Below, one piece after another: positions 21,390 through 32,556 of a stretch of DNA of 64,000 bases. Every line of letters begins with the position of its first letter. Positions within the stretch are counted from its first letter, which is position 1. The DNA is taken from the NCBI RefSeq assembly GCF_003086295.3, contig NC_092050.1:150790699-150854698 (forward strand), in the 5' to 3' direction. The notes under the pieces are model-generated. The model was given only the letters and a program-made list of their open reading frames with translations. It searched no databases and was not told the origin of the DNA. Source of the DNA: Arachis hypogaea (taxonomy: Eukaryota > Streptophyta > Magnoliopsida > Fabales > Fabaceae). The position numbers and the translations under genes were made by a program.

Positions 21390-21605
21390 GTTATATGCTT
21401 GTGGTGTTCTTGTGTCAAGTAATCCTTGAGACAAAACATTTAGAGTCGAGATCAATTGCAATTAACAGAGTATGCCAAAGGCTTTGAGCACCACTGTCTG
21501 GGAATAACGGAAAAAAAATAAGAACTTCAAAAGATTTCTCTTGTTAAGTGCTTGTGGTATTTCTGTATCAAGTAAAACTTGAGACAAAACATTTAAAGTC
21601 ACGGC
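21390..21605 (+). repeat. Diverged tandem repeat in the 3' region of the Athila-like element
   Basis: A TGCTTGTGGT..TTCTGT.TCAAGTAA block followed by TTGAGACAAAACATTTA is present at about 21397-21445 and again at 21549-21595, a spacing of about 151 bp. CAAAGGC/CAAGGCTCTGAGCA is also repeated upstream of each. Confidence 0.6.
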
Positions 21606-21904
21606 TAGACTCAAGGTACAAAGCACCAAAGAAAATAAAAATTGCTTTGTTCAAGGGTTAAATTGAGTTACAAAAGATCAGAGAATTCATAATATTATTC
21701 GGATTCGAATTCCGAATGACAGTAACATTCCTCTGATTCAAAGGAGAGTGAGATGCCAAAACTATTTAGAGTTACAATGAATAAACCCCATTTTAAGAAT
21801 ATACTTGAACATGACTAAACTCTCACTTCTCATGCAAATTCACATCTTAATCTTTCACTTATTTTGGTTGGTTGAGGACAAGCAATAATTCAAGTTTGGT
21901 GTTG

Positions 21905-23395
21905 TGATGCGTGAGCATCTTTCCTATCTTTTCCTAGTAAATTTGCATTTAAATTGTTGAGTTTAATCAAGAATTAATTATCTTTTAGCCACTATGGATG
22001 CTACTTTGAGTCTTGTGCAATTCGGTTTATTTTAGGTAGCATTTGGCTGGATTTGATGGAGTTTCTGCAGAAAAAGAGAAGAAGGCGAATGATGCTGTCA
22101 ACCCTGACCTCTCTGCACTCAAACCTGAATAACTCGAGCTACAGAAATCCAAATGACGTGATTTCAGTGGAATTGGAAAGCTAACTTCCAGAGCTTTTCA
22201 ACAATATATAATAGTCCATACTTCTTTTGAATCAACTCTGCCAAGGCTGCGCCTAACTTGAGATTTCTCAAGTTAGGCGCAAGAAACAACAACAACACAC
22301 AACATTTGCTCTGCTCCAAGTAAGCTGCATTGCCTCCTCTTCAGTCCAAGTAAGGCGCCTTGTGTGGTGAACAACATGAAGTTAAGCGTAGCTCTTAGCC
22401 AAGTTAGGCGTGGATCCAGTGAAGCCAAGTGGTCCCCACGTTACAAGGCGCGGATTATTTAATTAATTCTGATTTAAATTTAAATTTTATTTTAAAATAG
22501 AAAAAGATATTATTTTAATTTTAAAAAGATAGATTTTAAATTAATTAGGATTAGATATAAAAGGGAATTCCAATAGGGTGATTCCAACACAACATTATTC
22601 CGATTTACAATTTACAATCCTTATTTTTCACTCTGAACCATGAGCAACTAAACCTCCACTGTTAAGGTTAGGAGCTCTGTCTATTGTATGGATTGATACT
22701 ATATTTTTCTATTTTAATTCATGTTTTAATTTATATTTCAATAATTATTTTCGTTCTTTATTTTATGAATTTGGGTGGAACGGAAGTATGACCCATGTTC
22801 TAATTGAGTTCTTGTATAACTTGGAAAAGCTCTTTACTTGAACAACAGTTTGAAAACATATTATCCTAAATTTCTAATTGTTTGTATTTAACGGGATACG
22901 TGACATATAATCCCTTTATTTTTGGATAATTAGGATTCTTGTGGCATATAAACTGGAATTTGATCATGCAGCTTCTAATTGGAATTAATTGACCAAGGAA
23001 TTGGCAGTTAATGAATTTTAGAGGAGACTAGGAAGGTCTAAGGAATTAGGGTCTAGTCACATATAGTTTGCCATGAATTACATCTTGCATGATTAAAGTA
23101 GTTAATAAGAAAAGTCAATCAGGAAAATAGATAACTCTGAAGTCTTAATTGTTTTCTCCCATATTTTGTTTTCAACTTATTTACTTGCGTGCTTGCCTTC
23201 TGATATTTTGAAGTCACTTTTTAAACCTTTTGAACATCTCAAAACTCTTTTCTGTTTGTCTAACTACGCCAATCAATCAATCATTGTTGCTTAGTCCTTC
23301 AATCCTTGTGGGATCGACCCTCACTCACCTGAGGTATTACTTGGTACGACCCGGTGCACTTGCCGGTTAGTTTGTGGGTTATAAATACCGCACCA
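21905..23395 (+). repeat. 3' LTR of the Athila-like element
   Basis: 1491 bp; begins TGATGCGTGAGCATC directly after TTTGGTGTTG and ends GACCCGGTGCACTTGCCGG...CGCACCA, an ending I know from Athila/Calypso-type legume LTRs. Contains GTTAGGCGC-type repeats (22225-22440). Confidence 0.75.
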
Positions 23396-24086
23396 TTGTG
23401 CGAGTTTTATGCGTATGCATGATACCTAATTTTACCCCACCTCGCGTGTACGCATGCCTTAAGCGTACGCACGAATTTGAATTTTTATCCCCTTTACGTG
23501 AGTGCCCTAATCCCTCCTCGCGCAACCTTTCTTTCTTCCCTCCAATGTTCTTTTCCTCCCCCTTTTCACACCACAATCCACCACCTCCATTACTGCCACC
23601 CTTCACCACCATACCGCCAGTCACCATCGGCGAACCCATTGCGTCACCGTCAACTCCTTTCTACTTCTCCCACCTCCTATCTTCTTTCCCTTTTCCCCTT
23701 CTTCCCCTCTCTTTTCTCTTCCATTTCCATTTCACTGCCACTACGGTGGCAACCAACGGCCGCTGGCGCCATTACAACAAGCTCCCGTTACCCTTCCTTA
23801 AACTCCTTCTCTCACTACACCAATAGCAACTGCTAGCTACTTCTCCATTCTCCACTGTCTTCGAAGGAGCAAAACAGGGCACCCCTGTTTTCTTTTCCTC
23901 TTCCACCACCATCTTCTGTCGGCACCGCCTCTAGGCCGGCCACGCCGCTCCTCTTCCACCAATCCACCCCCTTTGTCTTCCCTGTTCTTCAGCCCTGTTC
24001 CAGGTTTTCCATTTTCTTCCCTCTTTGCTTCTGTTTAGTTAATTATGTTAGTTAGTTTAATTTAGCTTAATTAGAATTAGTTAGAT
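23396..24086. other. Repeat-like DNA with GTACGCATG motifs and a pyrimidine-rich leader
   Basis: 23410-23480 has GCGTATGCATG, TGTACGCATGCC and GCGTACGCACG in quick succession, a motif that recurs at 26940-27005. 23500-24010 is strongly C/T-rich, resembling a 5' leader, and ends near a possible donor (CCAG/GTTTTCC, about 24004). ORFs here are low-complexity and not supported. Confidence 0.4.
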
Positions 24087-24303
24087 CAGTGACGGATCCA
24101 GAAAATTTTGTGAGTGGGGACAAAATATACATAATATGATAATAATTTTTATAACTATACTTTGTTATTATAAAATATAATTAGTCTTTAAATTATCTAA
24201 CCAATAAATTAAAATATTAATTTTTTAATTGATATTGTTCCAGAAAAAACTAAAGTTGACTTTTAAAAAAATACCAATGAATAAACAGTATTATTTTAAT
24301 TTC

Positions 24304-24344
<41 letters not shown>

Positions 24345-25039
24345 TAACTATTTTTATTTAATAGTCAATATAAGATTAATATTTTTATTAGTCATTTTAA
24401 ATTTAATATTAAAATTAGTTTAATAAGATAATATGTTTAATTTGAAATTAATTTAACAGGATAATTTTATATATTTATAATCAAATCTAATAAAATATTG
24501 GGCTGAATTCTATTAACTATCAAATAGTTAGATTAAATGGATATGTCATTTATTAAATATTAAAAAAAATTGTCACTTTTAATAAATATAATATATATTA
24601 GTTATTTTTATTGCAATTTTTAAATCATTCAATAATTATTTTATCTATTGAATCTTTTGGATATTAAATTGGTAGTTATCTCTGTTTTGAACAAATAATC
24701 AAATATATATATATAATATACATACACGATACAAATAGTGATATTCACTAAGTATACAAACAGATTTTTTCAAATTTTAAATTTATTTATTAGTTGTAAT
24801 TATAAAATAACAAATCTATAATTATTTCAATCCTTTTTAAAGGTTATTGTAACAAATTTATTTAAATCTTAAATTACCATTTGTTTCTATATAAAAGTTG
24901 ATGAGTGAAGTTTAATTATAATGGGGTCAAATTTAATTATATAATGGGGACAAATAAATTTTGTTACTATATATTAGATAAAAAAATTTAAAATCCACTG
25001 GGGCACTTGCCCCCACTTCCTTAAGCATGAATCCGCCCC
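24087..25039. mobile_element. TIR DNA transposon (non-autonomous), 9-bp duplication
   Basis: Flanked by TAGTTAGAT at 24078-24086 and 25040-25048. Ends are related inverted repeats: CAGTGACGGATCCA on the left against TAGGGGCGGATTCA (reverse complement of the right end), followed by an AGTGGGG(A/G)CAA block in both. Interior is AT-rich with a (TTA)n run (24304-24344). No transposase. A 9-bp duplication favours Mutator-like; 8 bp (hAT-like) cannot be excluded. Confidence 0.65.
24304..24344. repeat. (TTA)n microsatellite
   Basis: About 13 uninterrupted units within the DNA transposon. Confidence 0.9.
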
Positions 25040-25048
25040 TAGTTAGAT

Positions 25049-26443
25049 ATGCATGTTTTAGTTGATTTTAAGTAGTTAGGTAGGTTTGAACATAGTTTGT
25101 AGTGGATTTAGGCCTGATTATTTTTGCTGTTGTTGTTTGGAATGGATTATTTCATGAATATTGTTTGTTGAATGATGATGATTATTTGGTTTGTTGATTA
25201 AATTGTGAATTGTTGATAATGTTTGTTCACTCAATAGTTGCTTCATTGCTTATTTCATATGAATTAATATGCGGTTTGTTTGCTTAATTGTTATTGCATT
25301 CATATGGATATTGATTTGATTGAATAAATGTTGGAATTATGCTATATATATTGCTGCTGAAATGCTGTCCGAATTTTTCCAGTTGATTGATTGAGTTTGG
25401 TGTTTTGTTACCTTTGTTTTGAATTGTCACTAAGCTCAATTAATCAATTGTCCGGCTAGTTGTTTCATCGATTGTTGCTGAAAGTTGAGAATCCTGTTTC
25501 TGTTTTAGTATGCTGCATTGATTGATTTGGAGCAACAAAGCTCTATTTGACAGATTTCTGTCTCAAATAGACTCTTGTTTGCTAAACTGGTTTTGAATTA
25601 CCTCTATGACTTCCTTGTCAAGTTTTGGTCAAATTTTTTCTTCAAAGTTTGTTTTCAACTCTTTGTACATCAACCATTGAAGTGAATGTTTTTAAATTTT
25701 TCAAATGGCCAAAGCTTGTAAATTTGCTTATTTGAGGTTTTCTTTTGACTATATTTAGAATATTGGTGCATTTTCACTTTTGTAACCATTCAATTACACT
25801 ATTGCATCTTAAATGATTCTTGGTTACATTAAGTTTTAATCTCGCTCTTTTCAGACCAATTTTGCAATTTTAGTGATCAAAAGCATTGATGGATGATTAT
25901 ACCTCGTTTGGCACCTTTTTCGTCATCAATGTTTTGTGTATATGCTTGAATGACATGTAATGCTTGGTTGAGTTATTATGTGCACTACACATATTCAATC
26001 TGGTCATTTTAAGCATAGTGTATTGCTTGTGAATGTGAAACTAAGCTTGTTTGTGAGATACTCTTTTTTAAACTTCTCATCAAGGTTTATGATCTTGATT
26101 GTTATGCACCTAACCTTTGATTTTTTTCTTCTTTAATTAACATTTTTTCTTGTTTAACTAACTATTTTGTTTTCTTTATTTAGTGCATAACGCCGTCATC
26201 CTTTACTTTCCTTTTGATTAAACAAGCAAGCTTAGTTGCTTTAACTTGATTCCGATTAATTGGAATTTCTGCTTGATTTTTGCTTTATGACTTTTTTTTT
26301 CAACTTCCAATCAATTCTTATTCTCATTTCACATGCACTTAATTGTTATCCTTTGTTTTCTGTTTCTTGCTTGCTTGTCATATTGTTTTTACCTTGTATG
26401 TTTTAGATTAAATTTCATATCCCCGTTACTTGTAATTTTTTAG
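25049..26443 (+). other. Intron-like T-rich DNA upstream of the gag-like relic
   Basis: T-rich on the plus strand with many TTGTTT/TTGATT words and no ORF. It ends with TTTTTTAG immediately before the ATG at 26444, a plausible 3' splice site. Together with the leader at 23500-24010 it could be a spliced 5' leader of a repeat-family transcript, split by the transposon at 24087. This is inference. Confidence 0.3.
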
Positions 26444-26750
26444 GATGACTGACAAAAAAGAAAAAGACAAAGGCGCAAAGCTAAGGCTATCTCAAGCAAG
26501 AGGAAGCGAACGCCATAGACCGCCGAAACAACGAATGAGCTACTAATAGAAAGTGAGAGGGATAAGGTCAATCAGAATACACCCTCTTCTGACCTGATTA
26601 AGTTCGTCAACCTTTATTCAGAGTTGAGGTTTTCGCACTTTCTGGAAAAGGGGAGCCTACATGTTGAGAGAAAACTGTAGATATCCCTCGAGCTGCGGAA
26701 GTATACTGCGCACCAGATTGAGCAGCGGGGTTGGGTATTTTTGGAGTGAA
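26444..26750 (+). pseudogene. gag-like / plant-transposon-protein relic
   Basis: An ATG-led start rich in Lys/Glu/Asp is followed, in a shifted frame, by a basic SSKRKRTP segment, then FVNLYSELRFSHFLEKG, VERKL, and LRKYTAHQIEQRGWVFLE. I associate this pattern with gag-like 'plant transposon' proteins in legume repeats. At least one frameshift (near 26475) and two TAG codons break it. It ends abruptly at 26748. Confidence 0.45.
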
Positions 26751-26755
26751 AACAT

Positions 26756-27960
26756 GTTTTTTAGGTTCTTAATTTGCTAAATTTAATTTACTTTAATTTC
26801 ATTCGATGTCTTGATGTGTTTGTTGAGTAATTTCAGGCTTAAAAGGCAAAGATTGGATTGAAGAAGTGAAGAAAACAGTATGCAAAGTGGAGAGCTCATG
26901 AAGAAATGAGATTTTGGAGTAATTCATGGTCATGCGTTTGCGCGTACGCATGCTTTGGGATTTTGTCATGTCGCACGTATGCATGCCTCATGTGTACGCA
27001 TGACATGAAGCACGTGATTCACTTAAGAAAAATGTGGCTGGCAATTTCTGGACCTTCTTAAACCCAAATCTAACTCATTTCTGAAGTATTTGAAGCCAAA
27101 TTCAAGAAGGAACAAGGAGAGAGCGATTAGGTTTAGTTTAGTAACATGTTTTAGGTTATATTCTAGAGAGAGAAGCTCTCTCTTCTCTCTAGAATTAGGG
27201 TAGATTTAGTTTAATCTCTCTTAGATTTAGGTTTTAATTCTTATTTTGATCTAGTTTCATTCACTTTTCATTGTTTAATTGCCTTGATTCTCTTAGTTTA
27301 TCTTGTTAATTTCTCATGTCTGTCACTTTTAGTTTCATGATGAACTCTTGTTACTTTTGATTTCTATTAATGCAATTTGATATTTTCATGTTTATTGATG
27401 TTTAGTTGAGTTGTTCTTATTGTTATCTTGCAATTGATAGCTTTAGATTTTATTTTTATTGCAATTTTACCATGCTTTCCTTTTACACTTTTCAAGTGTT
27501 TGTAGAAATGTCTCTTTTAGTTTTAGAGTAGATTTCTACACTCTTGACTTGGAATTGAGTAATTAAGGCGACCTTGATGTCTTTGATGTCCGATATTAAT
27601 TGGTGATTTAGAGTTGTTAGTTGTTTTTGTTATAAGACTGACTATGCCTATTTGACTTTCTCCCGATGTTAGAGATGACTAAATAGAATTAATTTTGAAT
27701 AATCACCATGTTCGTGGTTAATGACTTGAAAAAGAAGCTTTAATTCTCAATTCTTACCAAGAGTGTCTTTTAGCATTTATACTTTCTTAGTTGTTAGTTT
27801 TACTTTCTTATCACTTAGTTTTTTGTTTTTTTATTCGCAAATTCCCTTTTATACTCATAACTGATAACACGCATACCTCACTGCAATTTCTTTGAGAAAC
27901 GACTTGAGATTTAAATACTCTCAATTTTTATTAATTTGTATTGTGACAAATAAATTAAAC
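26756..27960 (+). repeat. LTR-like sequence, boundaries uncertain
   Basis: Carries four CGYAYGCATG-type motifs (26940-27005), a transcript-like T-rich region and an 11-bp perfect palindrome TTCTAGAGAGA (27161-27171)/TCTCTCTAGAA (27184-27194) enclosing a second GAGAGA/TCTCTC pair. Ends with ...TTTGTATTGTGACA near 27950. No matching second copy in the window. Confidence 0.3.
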
Positions 27961-28197
27961 TTTAATTAAAAATTTATTACAAATTTAAACTATATTTATT
28001 GTAATGAAATTCTTTTTTATTAAAAAATTCTAAACCGACATAAATCTCTCTATCATATATAGTAGATCCGTAATATGAAAACACTCAATCAATATGTGGC
28101 ATAAGTTGACCAACTTATATATAATACGTATCCAGAGTTAAATGCATTTGTAGTGCATAGAGAGGTATAAAAAAATCTGAGCAGGCATGTAACCATG
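27961..28197. other. AT-rich DNA flanking the gypsy insertion
   Basis: Nothing recognised. The last five bases (CCATG) are the target duplication. Confidence 0.5.
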
Positions 28198-28615
28198 TGT
28201 TACGGCCTGGTCCAAACTCGCGCGGGTCGACCCGACCCGAGCTCGCCGGCCATATAATACGCCCTCCACCCGACCCGGACACGCGTCCCGTACGGCTTGC
28301 ACACAGCCGAAGGACAGCGCCCTTGGGGGTATGGGCCTGGCCATTGAAGGGGCCCACTACTGACATGTATATAAGGGGGAGACTGGCTCTCCCCCCAAGG
28401 TACGTCACATTCACACACCATTTCCTCTCCGCCTGCACATATTCTGACAAGGGCATCGGAGTGTCTTTGCAGGTGGCACCTCCCTCTCCATCTGAAGTGC
28501 TCGGGATCTCGCTCATCCGGGACCAGGAAACCACGACCAGACGAGCTTCTCCACCATCCGAAACGTTGACCTCAGGGTCCTAACCCGAACCGTCCGGTAC
28601 CCGACCTACCGAACA
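28198..28615 (+). repeat. 5' LTR of the Tat element
   Basis: 418 bp; a TATATAAGG core promoter at about 28369; a CATCGGAGTGTCTTTGCAGG block near 28455. Confidence 0.95.
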
Positions 28616-28616
28616 T

Positions 28617-28636
28617 TGGCGCCGTCTGTGGGGATC
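28617..28636 (+). other. Primer-binding site of the Tat element
   Basis: TGGCGCCGTCTGTGGGGATC one base after the LTR; the leading TGG pairs with a tRNA 3' CCA. I cannot name the tRNA with certainty. Confidence 0.7.
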
Positions 28637-28640
28637 GTCC

Positions 28641-30989
28641 ATGGATTTCGTGCTGGTCCAGACTGGGACAGGTTCCGAGGTAGCGCCTCCCGTGCTCGGG
28701 GGAGGCGCCGTTGCGACGGAATCCCGGCAGCAGCAACGGTCGCCCCCGAGGGATGCGACGCAGACTCACGAGAGACGCCCCTTCGGGGGGACGGGTGATA
28801 ACCACGCCAGAATAATGCAAGAACTACGTCATAGAATGCAGGACTTAGAGCGCAGGCTAGCAGAAAGAGAGCGCGACCAACGCTCCCCAGAGCGGAGCCC
28901 CACCCGTTCCCGTTCAAGGAGCCGCTCGAGGCGCACGCCGAGCCCCCAATACGAGTCGGAGAGCACTGGGGGACGGGTACGCCCCAGAAGAAGAAGTCGC
29001 GACCCCATTATCTACGCCCGACACGAAAGGCGGCGCGCGTCGAACAGAGGCGATGAGGAAGCCCACCGCGAGAACAATGAGTCGAGAAGAACTGCCCGAG
29101 GACCCGTCATAATAGGAGCGACCCCTTTCCACCGCTCTGTACTCGAGGTCCGACTACCAAAACACTTCGACAAGCCGACAGACATGAAGTATGACGGAAC
29201 GCAAGACCCCCTGGAACACTTGACGGCCTTTGAGGCCAGGATGAACCTAGAAGGGGTGGGAGACGAGGTCAGATGTCGCGCTTTCCCGGTCACCTTAGCG
29301 GGCCCGGCAATACGGTGGTTTAACAACCTCCCACAAGGCTCGGTGACCCAATTCTCCGACATCAGCCACGCCTTCTTGGCTCAGTTCACAACTAGGATTG
29401 TCAAAGCCAAACACCCAATCAATTTGCTGGGGGTGACAGAGAGACCCGGAGAGCCGACCAGGAAGTACCTGGACCGTTTTAATGACGAGTGCTTGGAAAT
29501 TGACGGTCTGACGGACTCAGTGGCAAGTTTGTGCTTAACGAACGGGCTCTCGAATGAGGACTTCAGGAAACACCTCACCACGAAGCCCGTCTGGACAATG
29601 CAAGAGATCCAGTGCGTGGCCAAAGAATACATTAATGACGAGGAAGTCAGCCGGGTTGTGGCTGCCAATAAACGGCAGCCCGCCTACAACCAATGCCGGC
29701 ACTTCGAAGCCAGAGAAAGACCAAAGGAACACGCCAGGGACGGCGGTCCGAGTAAACCACCCAAACCGTTCCCCCGGGTTGGGAAGTTCACCAACTACAC
29801 CCCCCTCACGACATCGATCACTGAAGTTTACCAACAGATAGCAGAAAAGGGGATACTGTCGAAGCCCCGACCACTGAAGGACAGGACGGGAGGAAACAAG
29901 AACCTCTACTGCGAGTATCACAAGGGTTACGGGCACAAGACCCAAGACTGCTTTGACCTAAAGGATGCCCTCGAGCAAGCTATCAGGGACGGCAAACTCG
30001 CCGACTTCTCCCACCTTATAAGGGAACCAAGGAGACGCAACCGGGACAACGACAACGAAGACAGATCCCGACCAACAAGACGACGACAGGAACCAGAGGG
30101 TGACGACCACGGTCTCACGGTGGTAAACGTGGTGACGGCCAGGAATACCGCCCCGAGGTCGAAATCGGCGCAGAAGAAAGATGCCAAGGTCCTAGCGGTC
30201 TCCACCCCACCTGTTAGAAGTCTTAAGGGTCTCCCACCTATCTCTTTCGGCCCGGAGGACCAATGGTTTGACGAAGTGCCGGAAAGTCCGCCCATGGTCA
30301 TCACGGCTAGGGTCGGAACTGGCCTCGTCAAACGAATCCTGGTAGACACGGGGGCAGACTCAAACATCATGTTCCGAAACGTTTTCGATGCCCTGGGATT
30401 GAGAGATTCCGACCTGACGACCCACCAGCACGGTGTGGTAGGGTTAGGAGACCACTTCATCAAGCCAGACAGAATCATCACACTCCCGACCTCTGTGGGA
30501 CAAGGGCAAAGACGAAGGACAATCATGGCAGACTTTGTAATATTACGAGATTCGACGGCTTACAACATCATCCTGGGGAGAAAGACCATTAACGACCTGG
30601 GGGCAGCTATCAGTACGAAACTACTGGTGATGAAGTTCATCACCGATGACGGATCCGTGGGATCCCTCCGGGGCGACTTGGAAACGGCGGTCGCTTGCGA
30701 CCATGCCAGCCTTTCTCTCAGAAAAAAATCCAAGGAGGCGTCAGGGGTTTTCCTGGCCGACCTGGACGCCAGGGTAGATGACAAACCCAGACCAGAGCCA
30801 GAAGGAGACCTGGAAAAGTTCAGAGTCGGCGAGGAGCACGACAAGTTCACATTCATAAACAGAAACCTCCCACACGAAATAAAGGAGCCTTTGATGGAGA
30901 TGATCAGGGCTAACGCCGACCTCTTCGCCTGGACACCTGCCGACATGCCAGGGATAGACCCCAGCTCATGTCGCATCACCTGGCCGTAA
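28641..30989 (+). CDS. gag-protease ORF of the Tat element
   Basis: 782 codons, open throughout. Residues 60-150 are arginine/serine-rich. Residues about 150-330 form the retrotransposon gag domain (FPVTLAGPAIRWFNNLP, FSDISHAFLAQFTTR). A knuckle of the form C-x2-H-x4-H-x4-C (CEYHKGYGHKTQDC) is at about 424-437. Residues about 555-665 are the aspartic protease (ILVDTGADSNIMF active site near 567, then YNIILGRKTINDLGA). The product would form the virus-like particle and cut the polyprotein. It ends at TAA 30987-30989, where a 1-nt shift near 30960 has moved the conserved MPGIDP-to-RT junction out of frame. The ATG at 28641 is the first after the PBS. Confidence 0.85.
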   Translation: MDFVLVQTGTGSEVAPPVLGGGAVATESRQQQRSPPRDATQTHERRPFGGTGDNHARIMQELRHRMQDLERRLAERERDQRSPERSPTRSRSRSRSRRTPSPQYESESTGGRVRPRRRSRDPIIYARHERRRASNRGDEEAHRENNESRRTARGPVIIGATPFHRSVLEVRLPKHFDKPTDMKYDGTQDPLEHLTAFEARMNLEGVGDEVRCRAFPVTLAGPAIRWFNNLPQGSVTQFSDISHAFLAQFTTRIVKAKHPINLLGVTERPGEPTRKYLDRFNDECLEIDGLTDSVASLCLTNGLSNEDFRKHLTTKPVWTMQEIQCVAKEYINDEEVSRVVAANKRQPAYNQCRHFEARERPKEHARDGGPSKPPKPFPRVGKFTNYTPLTTSITEVYQQIAEKGILSKPRPLKDRTGGNKNLYCEYHKGYGHKTQDCFDLKDALEQAIRDGKLADFSHLIREPRRRNRDNDNEDRSRPTRRRQEPEGDDHGLTVVNVVTARNTAPRSKSAQKKDAKVLAVSTPPVRSLKGLPPISFGPEDQWFDEVPESPPMVITARVGTGLVKRILVDTGADSNIMFRNVFDALGLRDSDLTTHQHGVVGLGDHFIKPDRIITLPTSVGQGQRRRTIMADFVILRDSTAYNIILGRKTINDLGAAISTKLLVMKFITDDGSVGSLRGDLETAVACDHASLSLRKKSKEASGVFLADLDARVDDKPRPEPEGDLEKFRVGEEHDKFTFINRNLPHEIKEPLMEMIRANADLFAWTPADMPGIDPSSCRITWP

Positions 30990-31555
30990 AGGCAGGAGCC
31001 AAACCAGTGGCCCAGAGAAGGAGGAAAATGTCGCAGGAAAGGGCGGACGAGGTAGCCAAGCAAACGGCCAGCCTCTTAGAAGCGGGATTCATCCGGGAAT
31101 TGGATTACTCGACTTGGTTGTCGAATGTGGTTCTGGTTAAAAAACACAACAGGAGGTGGAGAATGTGCGTAGATTACTCTGACCTCAACAAGGCTTGTCC
31201 CAAGGACTGCTACCCCCTACCTAATATTGATACACTCGTCGACGCAGCGGCAGGGTACAGATATCTGAGTTTCATGGACGCCTATTCAGGGTACAATCAG
31301 ATACCGATGCACCGACCCGACGAGGAAAAAACGGCGTTCATAACGCCAGGGGGCATCTATTGTTACAAGGTAATGCCATTTGGCCTAAAAAATGCAGGAG
31401 CCACATACCAAAGGTTGATGAATAAGATATTCAGTGAACTCCTGGGCAAAACAGTGGAAGTCTATGTAGATGACATACTTGCAAAGACCGCCCGACCTGA
31501 CGATCTCCTGAGCGACCTTAACGACGTTTCTCGTCCCTACGACAACACGGCATGA
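30968..31555 (+). pseudogene. Reverse transcriptase N-terminal part, Tat element
   Basis: Starts with the usual HHLAVKAGAKPVAQRRRKMS entry to RT. It contains the fingers and palm (WRMCVDYSDLNKACPKD, FMDAYSGYNQIPMH, MPFGLKNAGATYQRLMN) and the catalytic YVDD (about residues 167-170). Frame is lost at about 31527-31535, shortly after YVDD, so this piece ends at 31555. A second frame picks up the RT thumb immediately. Confidence 0.9.
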
Positions 31556-32550
31556 GGCTTAATCCACTCAAATGCGCGTTCGCCATGGAGGCCGGAAAGT
31601 TCCTAGGCTTCATGATCACTCAAAGAGGAGTGGAAGCCAATCCCGAAAAATGCCAAGCGGTCCTTCAAATGAAGAGTCCGGGTTGCATCAAAGACGTCCA
31701 GAGACTTGCTGGGAGATTGACAGCTTTGTCCCGTTTCCTCGGCACATCGGCAGCAAGGGCCCTACCTTTCTTTAATTTAATGAGAAAGGGAATGACGTTC
31801 GAATGGACACCAGCGTGCGAAGAGGCATTCAACCACTTCAAGCAAATCTTGGCGGCACCACCAGTCCTCGGGAAACCCAGAGCCGGAGAACCGCTCTACC
31901 TCTACCTATCAGTAACCGAGGAAGCGCTTGCCGCGGTCCTCGTTACAGAAGAAGCAAGGACACAACAGCCCGTCTACTTCGTGAGCAAGGCACTCCAGGG
32001 ACCAGAGCTGAGGTACAGCAAACTGGAAAGACTGGCGCTGGCGCTCCTAGTATCCTCCCGAAGGTTAAGACAATACTTCCAGAGTCATCGTATAGTTGTG
32101 AGGACAGATCAGGCGATTCGGCAAATACTACAAAAACCTGATTTGGCTGGTAGGATGATGACCTGGGCCATCGAGCTCTCACAATATGACCTACAGTATG
32201 AGCCTCGACACGCAATCAAGTCCCAAGCAATGGCAGACTTCTTGGTGGAGGTAACGGGCGACCCTCCCGAGGAAACGGGCACACGGTGGAGGCTTCATGT
32301 GGACGGAGCCTCCAACCAAACGTCTGGAGGAGCAGGGGTCATCTTGGAAAGCCCAGCAGGGGTCATCTATGAGCAATCGACCAAGTTCGAGTTCCCCGTG
32401 TCGAACAACCAAGCAGAATATGAGGCTCTCCTAGGCGGACTAATGCTGGCTCGGGAAGTCGGGGCGACGAGGGTCGAAGTATGCAGTGACTCCCAAGTCG
32501 TCACCTCGCAGATAAACGGAAGCTACCAAGCCCGGGACCCACTCCTCTAA
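31552..32550 (+). pseudogene. RT thumb, RNase H and start of archaeal-type RNase H, Tat element
   Basis: Continues RT with LNPLKCAFAMEAGKFLGF. The gypsy RNase H follows (LYLYLSVTEEALAAVL, SKLERLALALL, VVRTDQAI). From about residue 240 a second RNase H begins (WRLHVDGASNQTSGGAGVI, NNQAEYEALLGGL, VCSDSQVV) carrying the D-E-D catalytic residues. A TAA at 32548-32550 interrupts this second RNase H, and the same frame continues at 32551. Two RNase H domains in tandem place the element in the Tat lineage. Confidence 0.9.
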
Positions 32551-32556
32551 AAGTAC

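Larger units (their letters stand above)
18990..23395 (+). mobile_element. Athila-like Ty3/gypsy derivative, 5'-truncated and lacking RT and integrase
   Basis: A gag-like start (METRDPFQR near 19271) and a protease-containing ORF (19616-20419) are followed by the usual Athila-type 3' region: an AAGAAGCGCTTG block just after the ORF, two TTGAGGACAAGCA...TTTGGTGTTG polypurine-type motifs, and a 1.49-kb LTR starting TGATGCGTGAGCATC and ending CGCACCA. No 5' LTR is seen; the left edge is uncertain. No RT, RNase H or integrase core can be found between protease and 3' region. Confidence 0.7.

Noticed and set aside
23374..23836. Pro/Ser/His-rich ORFs
   Set aside because: Come from C/T-rich DNA in two frames at once; no conserved motif.
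28115..28583. ORFs across the 5' LTR on both strands
   Set aside because: The same frames recur in the 3' LTR at 36843-37401; GC-rich LTR DNA opens frames by chance.
30955..30990. Programmed frameshift between gag-protease and RT
   Set aside because: The shift falls inside the conserved junction motif before RT with no slippery heptamer that I can see; a simple indel is likelier.
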